12,417 bases of DNA from Glomus cerebriforme (lineage: Eukaryota > Glomeromycota > Glomeromycetes > Glomerales > Glomeraceae): positions 9,215-21,631 of the forward strand of contig QKYT01000078.1 of the NCBI GenBank assembly GCA_003550305.1, written 5' to 3'. Below the pieces are notes generated by a model that was not told the origin of the DNA, searched no databases, and saw only the letters and a program-made list of their open reading frames with translations. The position numbers and the translations under genes were made by a program. Below are positions 1-8,026 of the stretch, piece by piece (within the stretch, counting starts at the first letter, position 1; each line of letters opens with the position of its first letter).

Positions 1-1880
1 TAACGTTCTTTTTATTTCTTTTAGGTTCCAGGAAACTGAAATATGACTCCAGACTCCCATTTTGAAGGTAATAACTTCGAAATGAATTATTATTTTTTTT
101 ATTTATGAACGTTTACTAAAGTTCTTTTTATTTTTCTTTAGGTTCCAGGAAACTGAAGTATGACTCCAGACTTTTATTTCAAAGGTAATAACTTTGAAAT
201 GAATTATTTTTTTTTTTTATTATAAATATTTACTAACGTTCTTTTTATTTTTTAGGTTTACTGAAACTAAAGTACAGCTCCGGACTCCTATTTCGAAGAT
301 AAGACTTCAAAATTTTTTTTTATTTTTTTTTATTAAATGAACGTTTACTAACATTCTTTTTGTTTTTCTTTAGGTTCTAGAAAACTGAAGTATGGTTCCA
401 GACTCCCATTTTGAAGATAATAACTTTAAAATGAATTATTATTTTTTTTTATTTATAAACGTTTACTAACATTCTTTTTATTTTTTAGGTTCTAGGAAAC
501 TGAAGTACAGCTCCAGAATTTCATTTCGAAGGTATTAACTTTGAAATGGATTTTTTTTATTTTTATTATTTTTTTTTATTTATGAACGTTTACTAATGTT
601 CTTTTTATTTCTTTAGATTTAGAAAGCCGAAGGACTCCCTTTCGAAGGTAATTCTTCAAAATTCTGTTTTTTTTTCTGTTTTTTTTTTAATTTAATGAAT
701 GTTAGCTAATATTCTTTCTTTTGTAAGTTCAGGTCTTTGGATATGGGACTTTAAAATAGGTTTGTAATGAAGGGGGAGGGGTATTAAAAGAAACGTTACT
801 AATGTAACATTCTTTTTTTCCTTGTAGGTTTGGATTCGACTAGAACTTCAAAATAGGTTCATAGTGAAGGGGAAGGGTATTAAAAGAAATGTTACTAATG
901 TAACATTCTTTTTTCTTGTAGATTCAGATTCAACTAGGACTTTGAAATAGGTTCGTAGTAAAGGGAGAGGGGTATTAAAAGAAACGTTACTAATGTAATA
1001 TTCTTTTTTTCTTGTAGGTTCAGATTTGACTAGGACTTCGAAATAGATTCGTAGTGAAGGGGGAGGGTATTAAAAGAAACGTTACTAATATAATGTTCTT
1101 TTTTTCTTGTAGGTTCAGATTCGACTAGAATTTTGAAATAGGTTCGTAGTGAAGGGGAAGGTATTAAAAGAAACATTACTAATATAACGTTCTTTTTTTT
1201 GTAAGTTCGGGTCTTCTGATATGAGACTTCGAAATAGGTTCGTAGTGAAGGAGAAGAGTATTAAAAGAACCATTACTAATGTAACGTTCTTTTTTTCTTG
1301 TAGGTTCAGATTTGACTAGGACTTCGAAATAGGTTNGTAGTGAAGGGGGAGGGTATTAAAAGAAACGTTACTAATATAACGTTCTTTCTTTTGTAGGTTT
1401 AGGTCTTTGGATATGAGACTTCAAAATAGGTTTGTAGTGAAAGGGGAGGGGTATTAAGAAATGTTACTAATGTAACATTCTTTTTTTTTCTTATAGGTTC
1501 AGATTCAACTTAGACTTTGAAGATTAGGACTTCAGCTTCAGAATTCAACCTGAACTTCGAAGGTTTGTATTGGGGGAGATAGATAGATTTTTTTTTGTTA
1601 GAGAAATATTACTAACGTAACATTTCTTTCTTTTTTGTAGGACTTCAGCTTCAAATTTGACCTGGACTTTGAAGGTTTGTATCAAAGAGTTATAATTTTT
1701 TTTATTAAAGAAACGTTACTAATGTAATGTTTNTTTCTTTTTTGTAGGATTTCAGCTTCAGATTTGACTTCTTGGACTTTAAAATTGAAGGTTTGTTAGG
1801 GTTATCTACTTTGTTTTTTTATGAAACATTTTACTAACTTTTCTTTTCTTTTCTTTTTATAAGTTCTTCTGGACGTGAGT
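1..1880 (+). repeat. Array 1 of intron-like tandem units
   Basis: About 18 imperfect direct repeats, 93-144 bp apart, counted from the AG that closes each pyrimidine tract (near 24, 141, 255, 373, 488, 616, 726, 827, 921, 1017, 1112, 1205, 1303, 1396, 1496, 1640, 1747, 1863). Three subfamilies follow in order. Type A (about 1-720) carries GTTCCAGGAAACTGAAGTAT-like text and ends in GAAG/GTAATAACTT. Type B (about 720-1500) carries GGTTCAGATTCGACTAGGAC-like text, then AAATAGGTTCGTAGTGAAGG. Type C (about 1500-1800) carries GACTTCAGCTTCA-like text and ends in GAAG/GTTTGTAT. Nearly every unit has TACTAAC or TACTAAT about 20 nt before a T-rich tract and TAG. The putative exon pieces (about 43, 29 and 34 nt) are not multiples of three and contain stops, so they do not look protein-coding. 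The array is not a gene I recognise. It continues off the left edge. Confidence 0.9.
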
Positions 1881-2205
1881 ATGTGAGATTTCAATAAAAA
1901 TATCTTAGTTGTTTGTTAGAATTGAACCAACTGGAACTATATCCAAACCATTAATAACATGTAAAGAATAGTAACTTAGTTTTTTTTGTATTTAATAATA
2001 AGTAAATTAGTTTTTAATTTGTAAATATATTTGACTGTAATTAATAAAATTAATAAAGCATAAATTACATTATACAACTGAAAAGTAAATGTATAAAAGA
2101 AATATTTTACAGATTAATGATAAAATTTCTGNNCAGATTTTTGGNTTTTTGNAGATCTGCGCAGATTTTGGGTNGTAGAACTTCGCAGATTAAAAATTTG
2201 CTGAT
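1..2205 (+). mobile_element. Dispersed repeat element, copy 1 (left end outside window)
   Basis: Array 1 is followed by about 300 bp of AT-rich sequence and then a less AT-rich end with GATCTGCGCAGATTTT (about 2154-2169), GTAGAACTTCGCAGATT (2175-2191) and TTGCTGAT (2198-2205). The same series closes the second array (about 10030-10082), so array plus tail behaves as one repeated unit. No coding region is visible inside, so any mobility would be non-autonomous. Ambiguous bases lie at 1336, 1733, 2132-2133, 2145, 2152 and 2174. The superfamily is unknown. That it is mobile is inferred from the two copies only; a segmental duplication is the alternative. Confidence 0.45.
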
Positions 2206-2208
2206 GAA

Positions 2209-2270
2209 TTTTAAGGTAATTTTGATAAATTCTTGCTAATTTTAAGATAATTTTGTTAAATTCTACCAAC
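2209..2270. repeat. 31-bp tandem duplication
   Basis: Two adjacent 31-bp copies, 2209-2239 and 2240-2270. Both begin TTTTAAG and share TAATTTTG and TAAATTCT, with differences spread through the unit and concentrated at the 3' end. It lies directly after the end of repeat-element copy 1. Confidence 0.6.
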
Positions 2271-2394
2271 ATTTTCATATCATCGTGCAACATTTATATT
2301 ATTAATTTTGGTTAATTTTTGAGAAACAGTGCCATTTAGCTTTTTTTGTGAAAATGTGAAATTCTCCATTTTCACTAAATTTAACAAAAAAAAC

Positions 2395-2440
2395 CCACAA
2401 TTTACCAAAATTTTCCTGGTTAATTGTGGTAAATTGTGTG
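2395..2440. repeat. Short inverted repeats around CCACAATTTACC
   Basis: CCACAATTTACC (2395-2406) pairs at 11 of 12 positions with GGTTAATTGTGG (2418-2429). The adjoining GGTAAATTGTGT (2428-2439) is an equally good partner. The segment could form alternative small hairpins. The minus-strand open frame across it (2302-2499) looks incidental. Confidence 0.45.
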
Positions 2441-2750
2441 ATAATGACCACCTTTAAACCTGTGTGAACATTTTCTAGCTTTGCTATACAGGTCTCCATA
2501 TACTGTATAAAATACTAAAATGATATTTCATTAGTTTATACTAAATCCTAATTTAAACCTAATTAAGCATTTTTAAATAAAAATAAAAATAATATTTATT
2601 CATTATTATCTAATATTAAAGTATTTTAAGTATTTTTATGTCATTTTTTTTGGATATTATAAAAAAATTAATCATCTATATATATTCACTTATCAAATAT
2701 TCTTTTTTTTAAATATTAAATCACTTCATTTTATAGCCAAATAGAATTAT
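2441..2750. other. AT-rich stretch with no recognised feature
   Basis: Very AT-rich sequence with many stops in all frames. I see no gene, RNA gene or clear repeat in it. Confidence 0.6.
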
Positions 2751-2958
2751 GTTTTTTTTACTATACTAATATTTTTTTATTAAGCTATAAATAAACTACA
2801 ATTGTATAATTATTATTGATATTTTTGACATTATTTCTAAAAATAATGTGAAATATTATAATAAAGAAAAAAAATCATCATATAAATATTCAAAATAAAT
2901 TATACCTTCTTTTTTAAATTTATTTATAGCATTTTATTTGAATATAAGTAAAAAAAAT
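2751..2958. repeat. Foldback (inverted-repeat) element
   Basis: The two halves are imperfect reverse complements around a centre near 2838. ACATTATTT (2828-2836) and AAATAATGT (2841-2849) pair perfectly across a 4-nt loop. GCTATAAATAAA (2784-2795) matches TTTATTTATAGC (2919-2930) at 12 of 12 positions. The outer T-rich GTTTTTTTTACTATA (2751-2765) matches TATAAGTAAAAAAA (2943-2956) with one indel. Arms have indels, consistent with an old foldback MITE. AT-richness makes chance pairing easier, so only the 12-bp match carries weight. Confidence 0.45.
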
Positions 2959-3037
2959 AAAAAAAAAGTAAAAAAATGTGTTTTAAAAACCAGAAAATAG
3001 TTTATAAGTATAATTATGGATAGTTGCAAAATAATAC

Positions 3038-3117
3038 AGTTATTTGATAGGAATGTTAAAATATCATCTGAACTGCTTTGCAATTTAGTGATATTCTAAC
3101 ATCCCTATCAAATAACT
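3038..3117. repeat. 80-nt near-perfect hairpin
   Basis: A left arm of 29 nt (3038-3066, beginning AGTTATTTGATAGGAATG) pairs with the right arm 3089-3117 (ending CCCTATCAAATAACT) at 27 of 29 positions, with a 22-nt loop. Both differences are A versus G. In a minus-strand transcript they would be G·U wobbles, so that RNA would pair over the whole stem. This could be a tiny foldback transposon, a small-RNA precursor, or a duplicated inverted segment; the sequence cannot decide among them. Confidence 0.7.
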
Positions 3118-3242
3118 AATATTTACTCATCATTCAGTGATTATATAAAGATTATTAGATTCATCATTATCTAATACTATATAAACTTTTAGCATTAATA
3201 AATGAAAAGTTATTAGCAATTTTTTAATTTTAAACATTTTAA

Positions 3243-3537
3243 AATACCGCTATACTATTTATTGATCTTAGAGGTACATATTTATTACTATTAGATGCAG
3301 CTTATTATAATGAATCTAATGATTTGTAATTTGTTTTTTTATGATTACTAGATAATGAATAATTATAGTAATAGTTATTATATTAAAGAATTAAAGCAAT
3401 TATTATTGCAGATGAAAATAGAATTAAATATTAAATTTTTTTATAAATTGATTATTATATTACATATATGTAATTTTTTTTATTCTGAAAAACAGCTAAA
3501 TAATTTTGATTACTTTTTGTATTTTCTAATATTTTAG
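3243..3537 (+). pseudogene. Coding-like relic, unknown family
   Basis: From 3243 one frame reads about 28 sense codons with a protein-like mix (includes IDLRGTYLLLLDAAYYNES) before TAA. A different frame from 3355 is then open for 60 codons (includes YIKELKQLLLQMKIELN). For DNA this AT-rich these runs are longer than expected. They are in different frames and no family is recognised. The best reading is a decayed, frameshifted coding segment, possibly of a mobile element. A chance open frame is a real alternative. Confidence 0.25.
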
Positions 3538-3720
3538 TTATTTTAAACAATATTTTTCAGGTTACTATTTTTTTATAAGATATTTTTTTTTTATAATTTA
3601 AAATTTTTTTATATACTATATTGCTTATTTTTCATTAAGTTTAATAAAATATAGTCTTTTTAAATATAAATTTTATTAATAAATTATTTTGAATTCTAAT
3701 ATTAAATATTAATTACTATG

Positions 3721-3965
3721 TATTGCAAGCCATAGTACCTTCCCTATGCACAGTACCCCTTCTTTTGATGAAAAAAGATCCATTTTCTATTGATATTATT
3801 ATTTTAAGAATCCGGAAATTACATATAAATATTTTTCTGATTATAATGTAAGTTTTTTAACACACTATTTATAGTAAAATTTGAGTTATAAGACTTGGTG
3901 GTACAAGGTCCCTCTGAAATTTGCAAAATACCTGGGGTACTGTGGCCCGTGTTATATGGTACTTT
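3721..3965. mobile_element. Possible MITE with GTACC-rich inverted ends
   Basis: CACAGTACCCC (3749-3759) and GGGGTACTGTG (3934-3944) are perfect 11-bp reverse complements. Outward, CATAGTACC on the left and GGTACTTT on the right also correspond, with indels. GTACC or GGTAC recurs five times (left AGTACC, AGTACCCC; right GGTACAAGG, GGGGTAC, TGGTAC). The less AT-rich ends around an AT-rich core of about 175 bp fit a short non-autonomous DNA element. I could not identify a target-site duplication. Confidence 0.4.
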
Positions 3966-4311
3966 ACAATTATTTTTTTGTAAAATAGTAAATTTTTTAA
4001 AATGATGGATTTACCAGATAATTTGGACTAAGATTAGATTATGTGAAAATAATTTCAAATGTTACCTATCAGCTTAATTACAGATAAATGATTTAAATTG
4101 GCAGGTTTTTTATATCATATACAGTATATATCTACATATTTTACACAAATAATTGAATACTTTTACAAAATGTAAAATCCCTTACAAAACGAAAGGTTGG
4201 GCGAATTTTGTAGCCCGACGATCTCCGAACTACTTGATATCAATCTGGGATTATCCCGGTATATCCCGAAAACTATTAAACTAAACTGAAAAATAAATAC
4301 CAAGTCCGTAA

Positions 4312-4317
4312 TTTATT
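4312..4317 (-). promoter_or_regulatory. Poly(A) signal AATAAA of the DUF202 gene
   Basis: On the minus strand AATAAA occurs about 24 nt downstream of the TAA stop at 4343-4341. It is canonical and well placed, but the region is AT-rich, so chance occurrence is possible. Confidence 0.45.
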
Positions 4318-4340
4318 AAATGCAGTGTAACTGTGATTCC

Positions 4341-4961
4341 TTAACCGTCTTCTTGCAAAATATTATAAACGGATGCCATAAAAATAGTAAGTCCTACAAA
4401 CGCAGCAACGAAAAAATGAATAATTCCATGTTCAACAACCGCGCATCTATCCGCTAACATTTGTTGAAAGACAAAATAGTTAAATAAAGCCCATATTAAT
4501 ATGGAAATTCCCAAAAAAATGAAAAATAGACCAAGTAGAGTGGAAGAGCTATCCCCTCCGGATTCAGTTGGAAATGCTGGTGGTGGTATTATCTCAAAAC
4601 GAAGGTAATAAGACATTCCAACCACTACCAGTGCCAGTGAAAGTCGCAGCCATGACAAAAAATTCCTTTCGATTGCTAAAGAAAAGTTAAATTATTAAAA
4701 GTAAGAGTAACAATTTAAAAAGGAAGAAAGAAAATATTACTTACAACAATTATCACGCGCAGTAGATCCATCGTTTTTTATAACTAAAGTTGTGGGATAA
4801 GAAATTTTGAAAAATGTACAATCAGCAATGGGATTTCTGAAGCATTTTTGACCACACTCGAGTTGTGCAGGGTTTTTTTGTGTCTGCTCAGAAAAAGTTC
4901 CGTATCCATTTGTCGATGTTACAACGTCGTTTAATAAGGAATTCGATGTATTAATTTTCAT
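4341..4961 (-). CDS. DUF202-family small membrane protein, two exons
   Basis: Join exon 1 (4961-4745) and exon 2 (4675-4341) across a 69-bp phase-1 intron. The product is 183 aa. The split codon (T + CA, Ser73) joins NDGSTARDNC to IERNFLSWLRLSLALV, recreating the DUF202 signature that no single frame contains. Predicted helices are about 81-97, 118-143 and 157-179, with an RFEIIPPPAFP linker between helices 1 and 2. The N-terminal 60 residues are polar and carry Cys36, Cys40 and Cys48, a region not typical of the domain. DUF202 is the three-helix fold also found in fungal vacuolar Vtc1-type proteins; the role of this paralogue is unknown, and a location in an endomembrane is inference. The start is the first ATG after a TATA box. 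It is the only intact, confidently coding gene in the window and is less AT-rich than its surroundings. Confidence 0.85.
4676..4744 (-). other. Spliceosomal intron of the DUF202 gene (69 bp)
   Basis: The donor is GTAAGT (4744-4739) and the acceptor CTTTAG ends at 4676. A TTTAAC box at 4691-4686 is a plausible branch point about 10 nt before the AG, with a T/C-rich stretch after it. Removing it restores the conserved ARDN..IERNFLSWLR segment, which is strong evidence that it is real. It also shows what a working intron in this genome looks like, for comparison with the array units. Confidence 0.85.
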
Positions 4962-5027
4962 CGTAAAAGTTTTTTTTTTAAAAAAAAAATGAGATTAAAA
5001 AAAATAATAACAGAATTTATTTATCCC

Positions 5028-5035
5028 TTTATATA
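5028..5035 (-). promoter_or_regulatory. TATA box of the DUF202 gene
   Basis: TATATAAA on the minus strand lies 67-74 nt upstream of the ATG at 4961. It is in a segment that is less AT-rich just upstream (5040-5110). Spacing suits a short 5' leader. This is prediction only. Confidence 0.4.
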
Positions 5036-5640
5036 AAATTTTCACAATAAGGAAAAACGGGGGCCAACTATTATAGACAAATCTGGAGACACTAAGATCC
5101 TGTTGTGCAATTTTTTAATCAAAAACGAAGAATAATAAATATTTACAATTAATTTCTTACTTTTAAGGTCTAATTTTTTTCCGCTATCTATTTTATCTCA
5201 TCTATGTTTTCGCTGTATTTGTCTTTTGCTGTATGAGTCGATGCGTGCATGCATATTCATATCTCATCTCAAATGCTCCCCTACGTAAACTTAGCGTATG
5301 TAAATCTCGCCGTCAAATCATATTAATCATATTAATCACGTTCTCAAATATCTTACTTCATTCGATGAAAATTTCTTTGTTTATTGTTTATGATTGCGTA
5401 CAATAAACACAAAAAGTGTTATCATTTATGTTACAAACATTACATCTTTACCAACGAGAATCTAAAATCTCTATAAATTAATTTATTTGTACATGAAAAA
5501 CTTGTTAAAGGGGTACTATTATTATCAGTTTAGAGCAATCATTGTCTCCCTTTTGCAGAAATCTAAACATTTATGACAAGTATTTAAAATTTATTAATTA
5601 AGCACATAAATGTTAATTTTAAAATGGTTATACGTATATG
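5036..5640. other. Intergenic/promoter region with no gene recognised
   Basis: Moderately AT-rich unique-looking DNA upstream of the DUF202 gene. TGTTTATTG (5378-5386) and CAATAAACA (5401-5409) form a perfect 9-bp inverted repeat with a 14-nt loop. ATCATATTA is directly repeated near 5317-5335. GTGCATGCAT lies near 5246. No open frame or RNA gene is supported. Confidence 0.5.
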
Positions 5641-5689
5641 TTTAATCTTGATTTTTCTATTTCAATAATAGGTTTTCTTTCCCATTTTA

Positions 5690-5870
5690 TCAACACCGTC
5701 ACTTGCTTCCTTTCTAAAATTTGGGTTGGTGCTTCGGCCGATAGGTTGTTTCAGGCGGCTCCGACAAACTTCGATTTTCATTGTCACACCCACATGAAAT
5801 GTTCACTCCACGTGACCGGTAATGTTAATGTCACGTGACTGACTGCATTGCCCAGTATCTAGGGGTTAGA
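5690..5870. promoter_or_regulatory. GC-richer island with two CACGTGAC boxes
   Basis: This is among the least AT-rich segments of the window, with CGGCCGAT and GGCGGCTCCGAC. CACGTGAC occurs at 5809-5816 and again at 5832-5839 (preceded by T), 23 bp apart and both palindromic at CACGTG, the core bound by fungal bHLH factors such as Cbf1 and Pho4 types. Open frames exist on both strands (+5638-5838, 66 codons; -5781-5662, 39 codons), but neither matches a family I recognise. I read it as regulatory DNA, either distal for the DUF202 gene or for a lost neighbour. A fragment of an exon or of a transposon end is possible. Confidence 0.35.
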
Positions 5871-6095
5871 TAAATAAACGAGTCCAACTTAAGGTTACAC
5901 AAATAAATGATCATGAGACCGAACTGAAGTCATAAATTACTATTAATTACTATATATCAATTCATAAAAGTGTAAAATCTCAATGATCTTATCTTAATAA
6001 GAAGTAATAATTATAACATGTCATATTTTTAGTTTGTAAGATATTTTAAATTAATGTCTTTAATTGAATATAGACTATAAAGGTAGACTTTAAAA

Positions 6096-6700
6096 ATGGT
6101 GAGTATTGAGAAAAATATTGAAGCTATTATTATTTTTTAATAAAAATTTTATTATATTGATAATTATTATTTTATAATTCTTTTGAGTAAACTAATAATT
6201 TGGTAAAATGTTATAAAAAAGTTGAAGCCCTACAAGAACTTATAAATATTTAGCCAGAGTTCAAAGAAAAAAAAGTATACTTTTTTTTAATATTGGATAA
6301 ATATTTTGAAGGTATTTTCATGTATAATATAAAAAAAAAGCATATGTATATAGTATTAAAAATGATTAAAAGTGTGAAATATTTTTCAAATGGATAACTG
6401 GATTAAAAAAATAAGGATTTTTTAAAGGTTATAAGTTAGCTCTTATAACTATTTTTTTAGAATCCAATCTTATTAGTATATTAATTGCATCAATTTTATA
6501 TAAATCTAATTATACTTCATACTAAAAAACTTCTAATTGTATAAATATTTAAGATATTTGTTCATTAATTTATAAAGAGATTTTACCAGAAGAAAAATTA
6601 GCAGAAATTGTTATACAAAAGATTAATGAAATTTTGAATTTTACTTTTTTATTGTGGTTTTCAAAAAAATTGATCTGCATGAAATTTACTAAAATTAAAT
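6096..6700 (+). pseudogene. Coding-like relic of an unknown gene
   Basis: An ATG at 6096 opens MVSIEKNIEAIII. A second frame carries VEALQELINI, a TAG, then PEFKEKKVYFFLILDKYFEG and about 28 further sense codons (to about 6392). A third frame from about 6415 gives FKGYKLALITIFLESNLISI and more. After a few stops it gives IYKEILPEEKLAEIVIQKIN and stays open to about 6703. Runs this long with charged residues are unusual in such AT-rich DNA, and single stops at TAG/TAA positions suggest Gln-to-stop transitions. Its end is overlapped by the left inverted repeat of the 6637-7411 element. I do not recognise the family; chance is not excluded. Confidence 0.35.
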
Positions 6701-6881
6701 TTTAAATTTACCCCTATTTTTAAGTAGCGTAAAGAACAGTAATATGTAAAAAAAAAATTTTCTTTTTTAAAATATAATTTTTTTTTCATTTATACAAAGA
6801 ACAGAAGCTAAGGGTTTTATAAAATAAGTTTCAAATATCCTTTTATATGTTTTTTTATAACTTATAATACATTATTTCTGC

Positions 6882-6920
6882 GATTACACTCTGTGATTAC
6901 ACGCGATTACAACGATTACA
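6882..6920 (+). repeat. Four GATTACA subterminal repeats
   Basis: GATTACA starts at 6882, 6895, 6905 and 6914, preceded each time by C or GT (CGATTACA, TGATTACA, CGATTACA, CGATTACA). Clustered short repeats inside an inverted-repeat element are typical of subterminal transposase-binding sites; that role here is inference. Confidence 0.6.
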
Positions 6921-7267
6921 AATGAATACAAATAATTATATTACAAGTAAGTAAACTTTTATTTAATAATTTTGATTAAAACAACTTTTAAAACATATAT
7001 ATTGTGATTTTTTAAAGGTTTCAAAAGTTTATTATTATTATTTTATTTTTATTTTAGAATTTTTTATTGATTTTTTATTACATTACATTAAAATATTAAC
7101 ATTTCATTATTTATTACAATTTAGATTATTTTTGACATAAATATAATATATGTCTAGATGTCAAGTTTGTAATTATTCATAATAGAGATTTATTTAATCA
7201 TGTTTATCTTTGTAAATTTAAGAAATAAATTATAATAAAAAAATTTTTTTTTTCGTTAAATCGTGGT

Positions 7268-7317
7268 CACGTGATTAAAAATATTGGTTTTATTGGCTAA
7301 TTTGTTTATAACACGTG
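7268..7317. promoter_or_regulatory. CACGTG pair flanking two ATTGG boxes
   Basis: CACGTGATT at 7268-7276 and 7312-7320 bracket two ATTGG motifs (inverse CCAAT boxes) near 7284 and 7292. The block sits inside the 775-bp element, 45-95 bp from its right inverted repeat. The combination resembles a fungal promoter module, or it may be a transposase-binding array. Confidence 0.35.
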
Positions 7318-7411
7318 ATTGTATTTGTGTTTTTTGTATTACGAATATTTATTGCAAATTTTTATGCAGATCATTTTTTTTGAAAACCGCAATAATAAAA
7401 AAAGAAAATTA

Positions 7412-8020
7412 GAAAAAAAATGATCATTTTCACTAATAATATTTTACTTAGTTACAAAATATGAGTGCTTAATCAAATATTACAAGAAACAGCTCTTCTA
7501 TTTCTAATTAAATCAATGACAAGAACTCTTAATAAAATTAATATTTACATTCAATATATTTTTTATCTTAAAGTTTATTATAGATAAAGTACTATTAGTA
7601 AGTGATTTATAATTTAAAGTCTAGCTATTACTTTTATTTGTTACTTATTATTAACTTAAATTTTAAGTTTTAAAAATGTAGTTTATATTAAAAAAAACTA
7701 ATTAGTTGCCAACATACAAGAGTATGCTATTTTGGCTATTTTGAAGAATAAAAGTCAGCCAAATAAAGTATATTGATATATAAACTGTATACTTATAGTA
7801 AAAAAGAATAATATATATGAAAATTATTAAAAGATATATAAAATCATACATAAATTTATGTAATAAATTAATAGAAAATTTTTATCTGATATAAATTCTA
7901 TAAAAATTATGCATATTTTTAAAGAAATTTTTATGGAAAAAATTAATAATCAATGCAAAATTATTAAAGAACAAAATTTAACTATTACAAATATTATCAG
8001 GAAAATTTTAGAGACACAAA
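7412..8020. other. AT-rich stretch with one weak hairpin
   Basis: No gene is recognised. ATGCTATTTTGGCT (7724-7737) is an imperfect reverse complement of AGCCAAATAAAGTAT (7757-7771), giving a small hairpin. The plus-strand open frame from 7909 to 8265 is low-complexity (N, K, I, F, L, Q) and follows the DNA repeats below, so I do not call it a gene. Confidence 0.45.
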
Positions 8021-8026
8021 ATTGCA

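Larger units (their letters stand above)
6637..7411. mobile_element. 775-bp element with ~50-bp terminal inverted repeats
   Basis: The left end (6637-6686) and right end (7362-7411) are reverse complements with few differences. Both contain GTGGTTTTC or GCGGTTTTC, an A-run, TGATCTGCAT and AAATTT. Transitions (TTGTGG versus TTGCGG, GCATGA versus GCATAA) and small indels separate them. No open frame for a transposase is seen inside, so this is a non-autonomous DNA transposon (MITE-like). Subterminal motifs are GATTACA x4 on the left and CACGTGATT x2 on the right. Exact ends and target duplication could not be fixed because of AT-rich flanks. Confidence 0.6.

Noticed and set aside
1..1880. CRISPR-like array or protein-coding tandem repeat
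   Set aside because: Units are 93-144 bp with no separate conserved repeat and unique spacers, in eukaryotic DNA. Putative exon lengths are not multiples of three and contain stops.
2302..2499. Minus-strand 65-codon open frame
   Set aside because: It spans small inverted repeats, has a simple K/F/N-rich composition and no recognisable motif; treated as chance.
4180..4265. Hairpin GTTGGGC...GCCCGAC and CCCGG motifs as a terminator
   Set aside because: Arms are only 7 bp with a mismatch, and factor-independent terminators of this kind are not expected in a fungal nuclear gene; the AATAAA signal explains the 3' end better.
5638..5838. Plus-strand 66-codon open frame, and a minus-strand 39-codon frame at 5781-5662
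   Set aside because: They overlap on opposite strands in a GC-richer block, match no family I know and lack clear splice or start context; reported only as part of the island.
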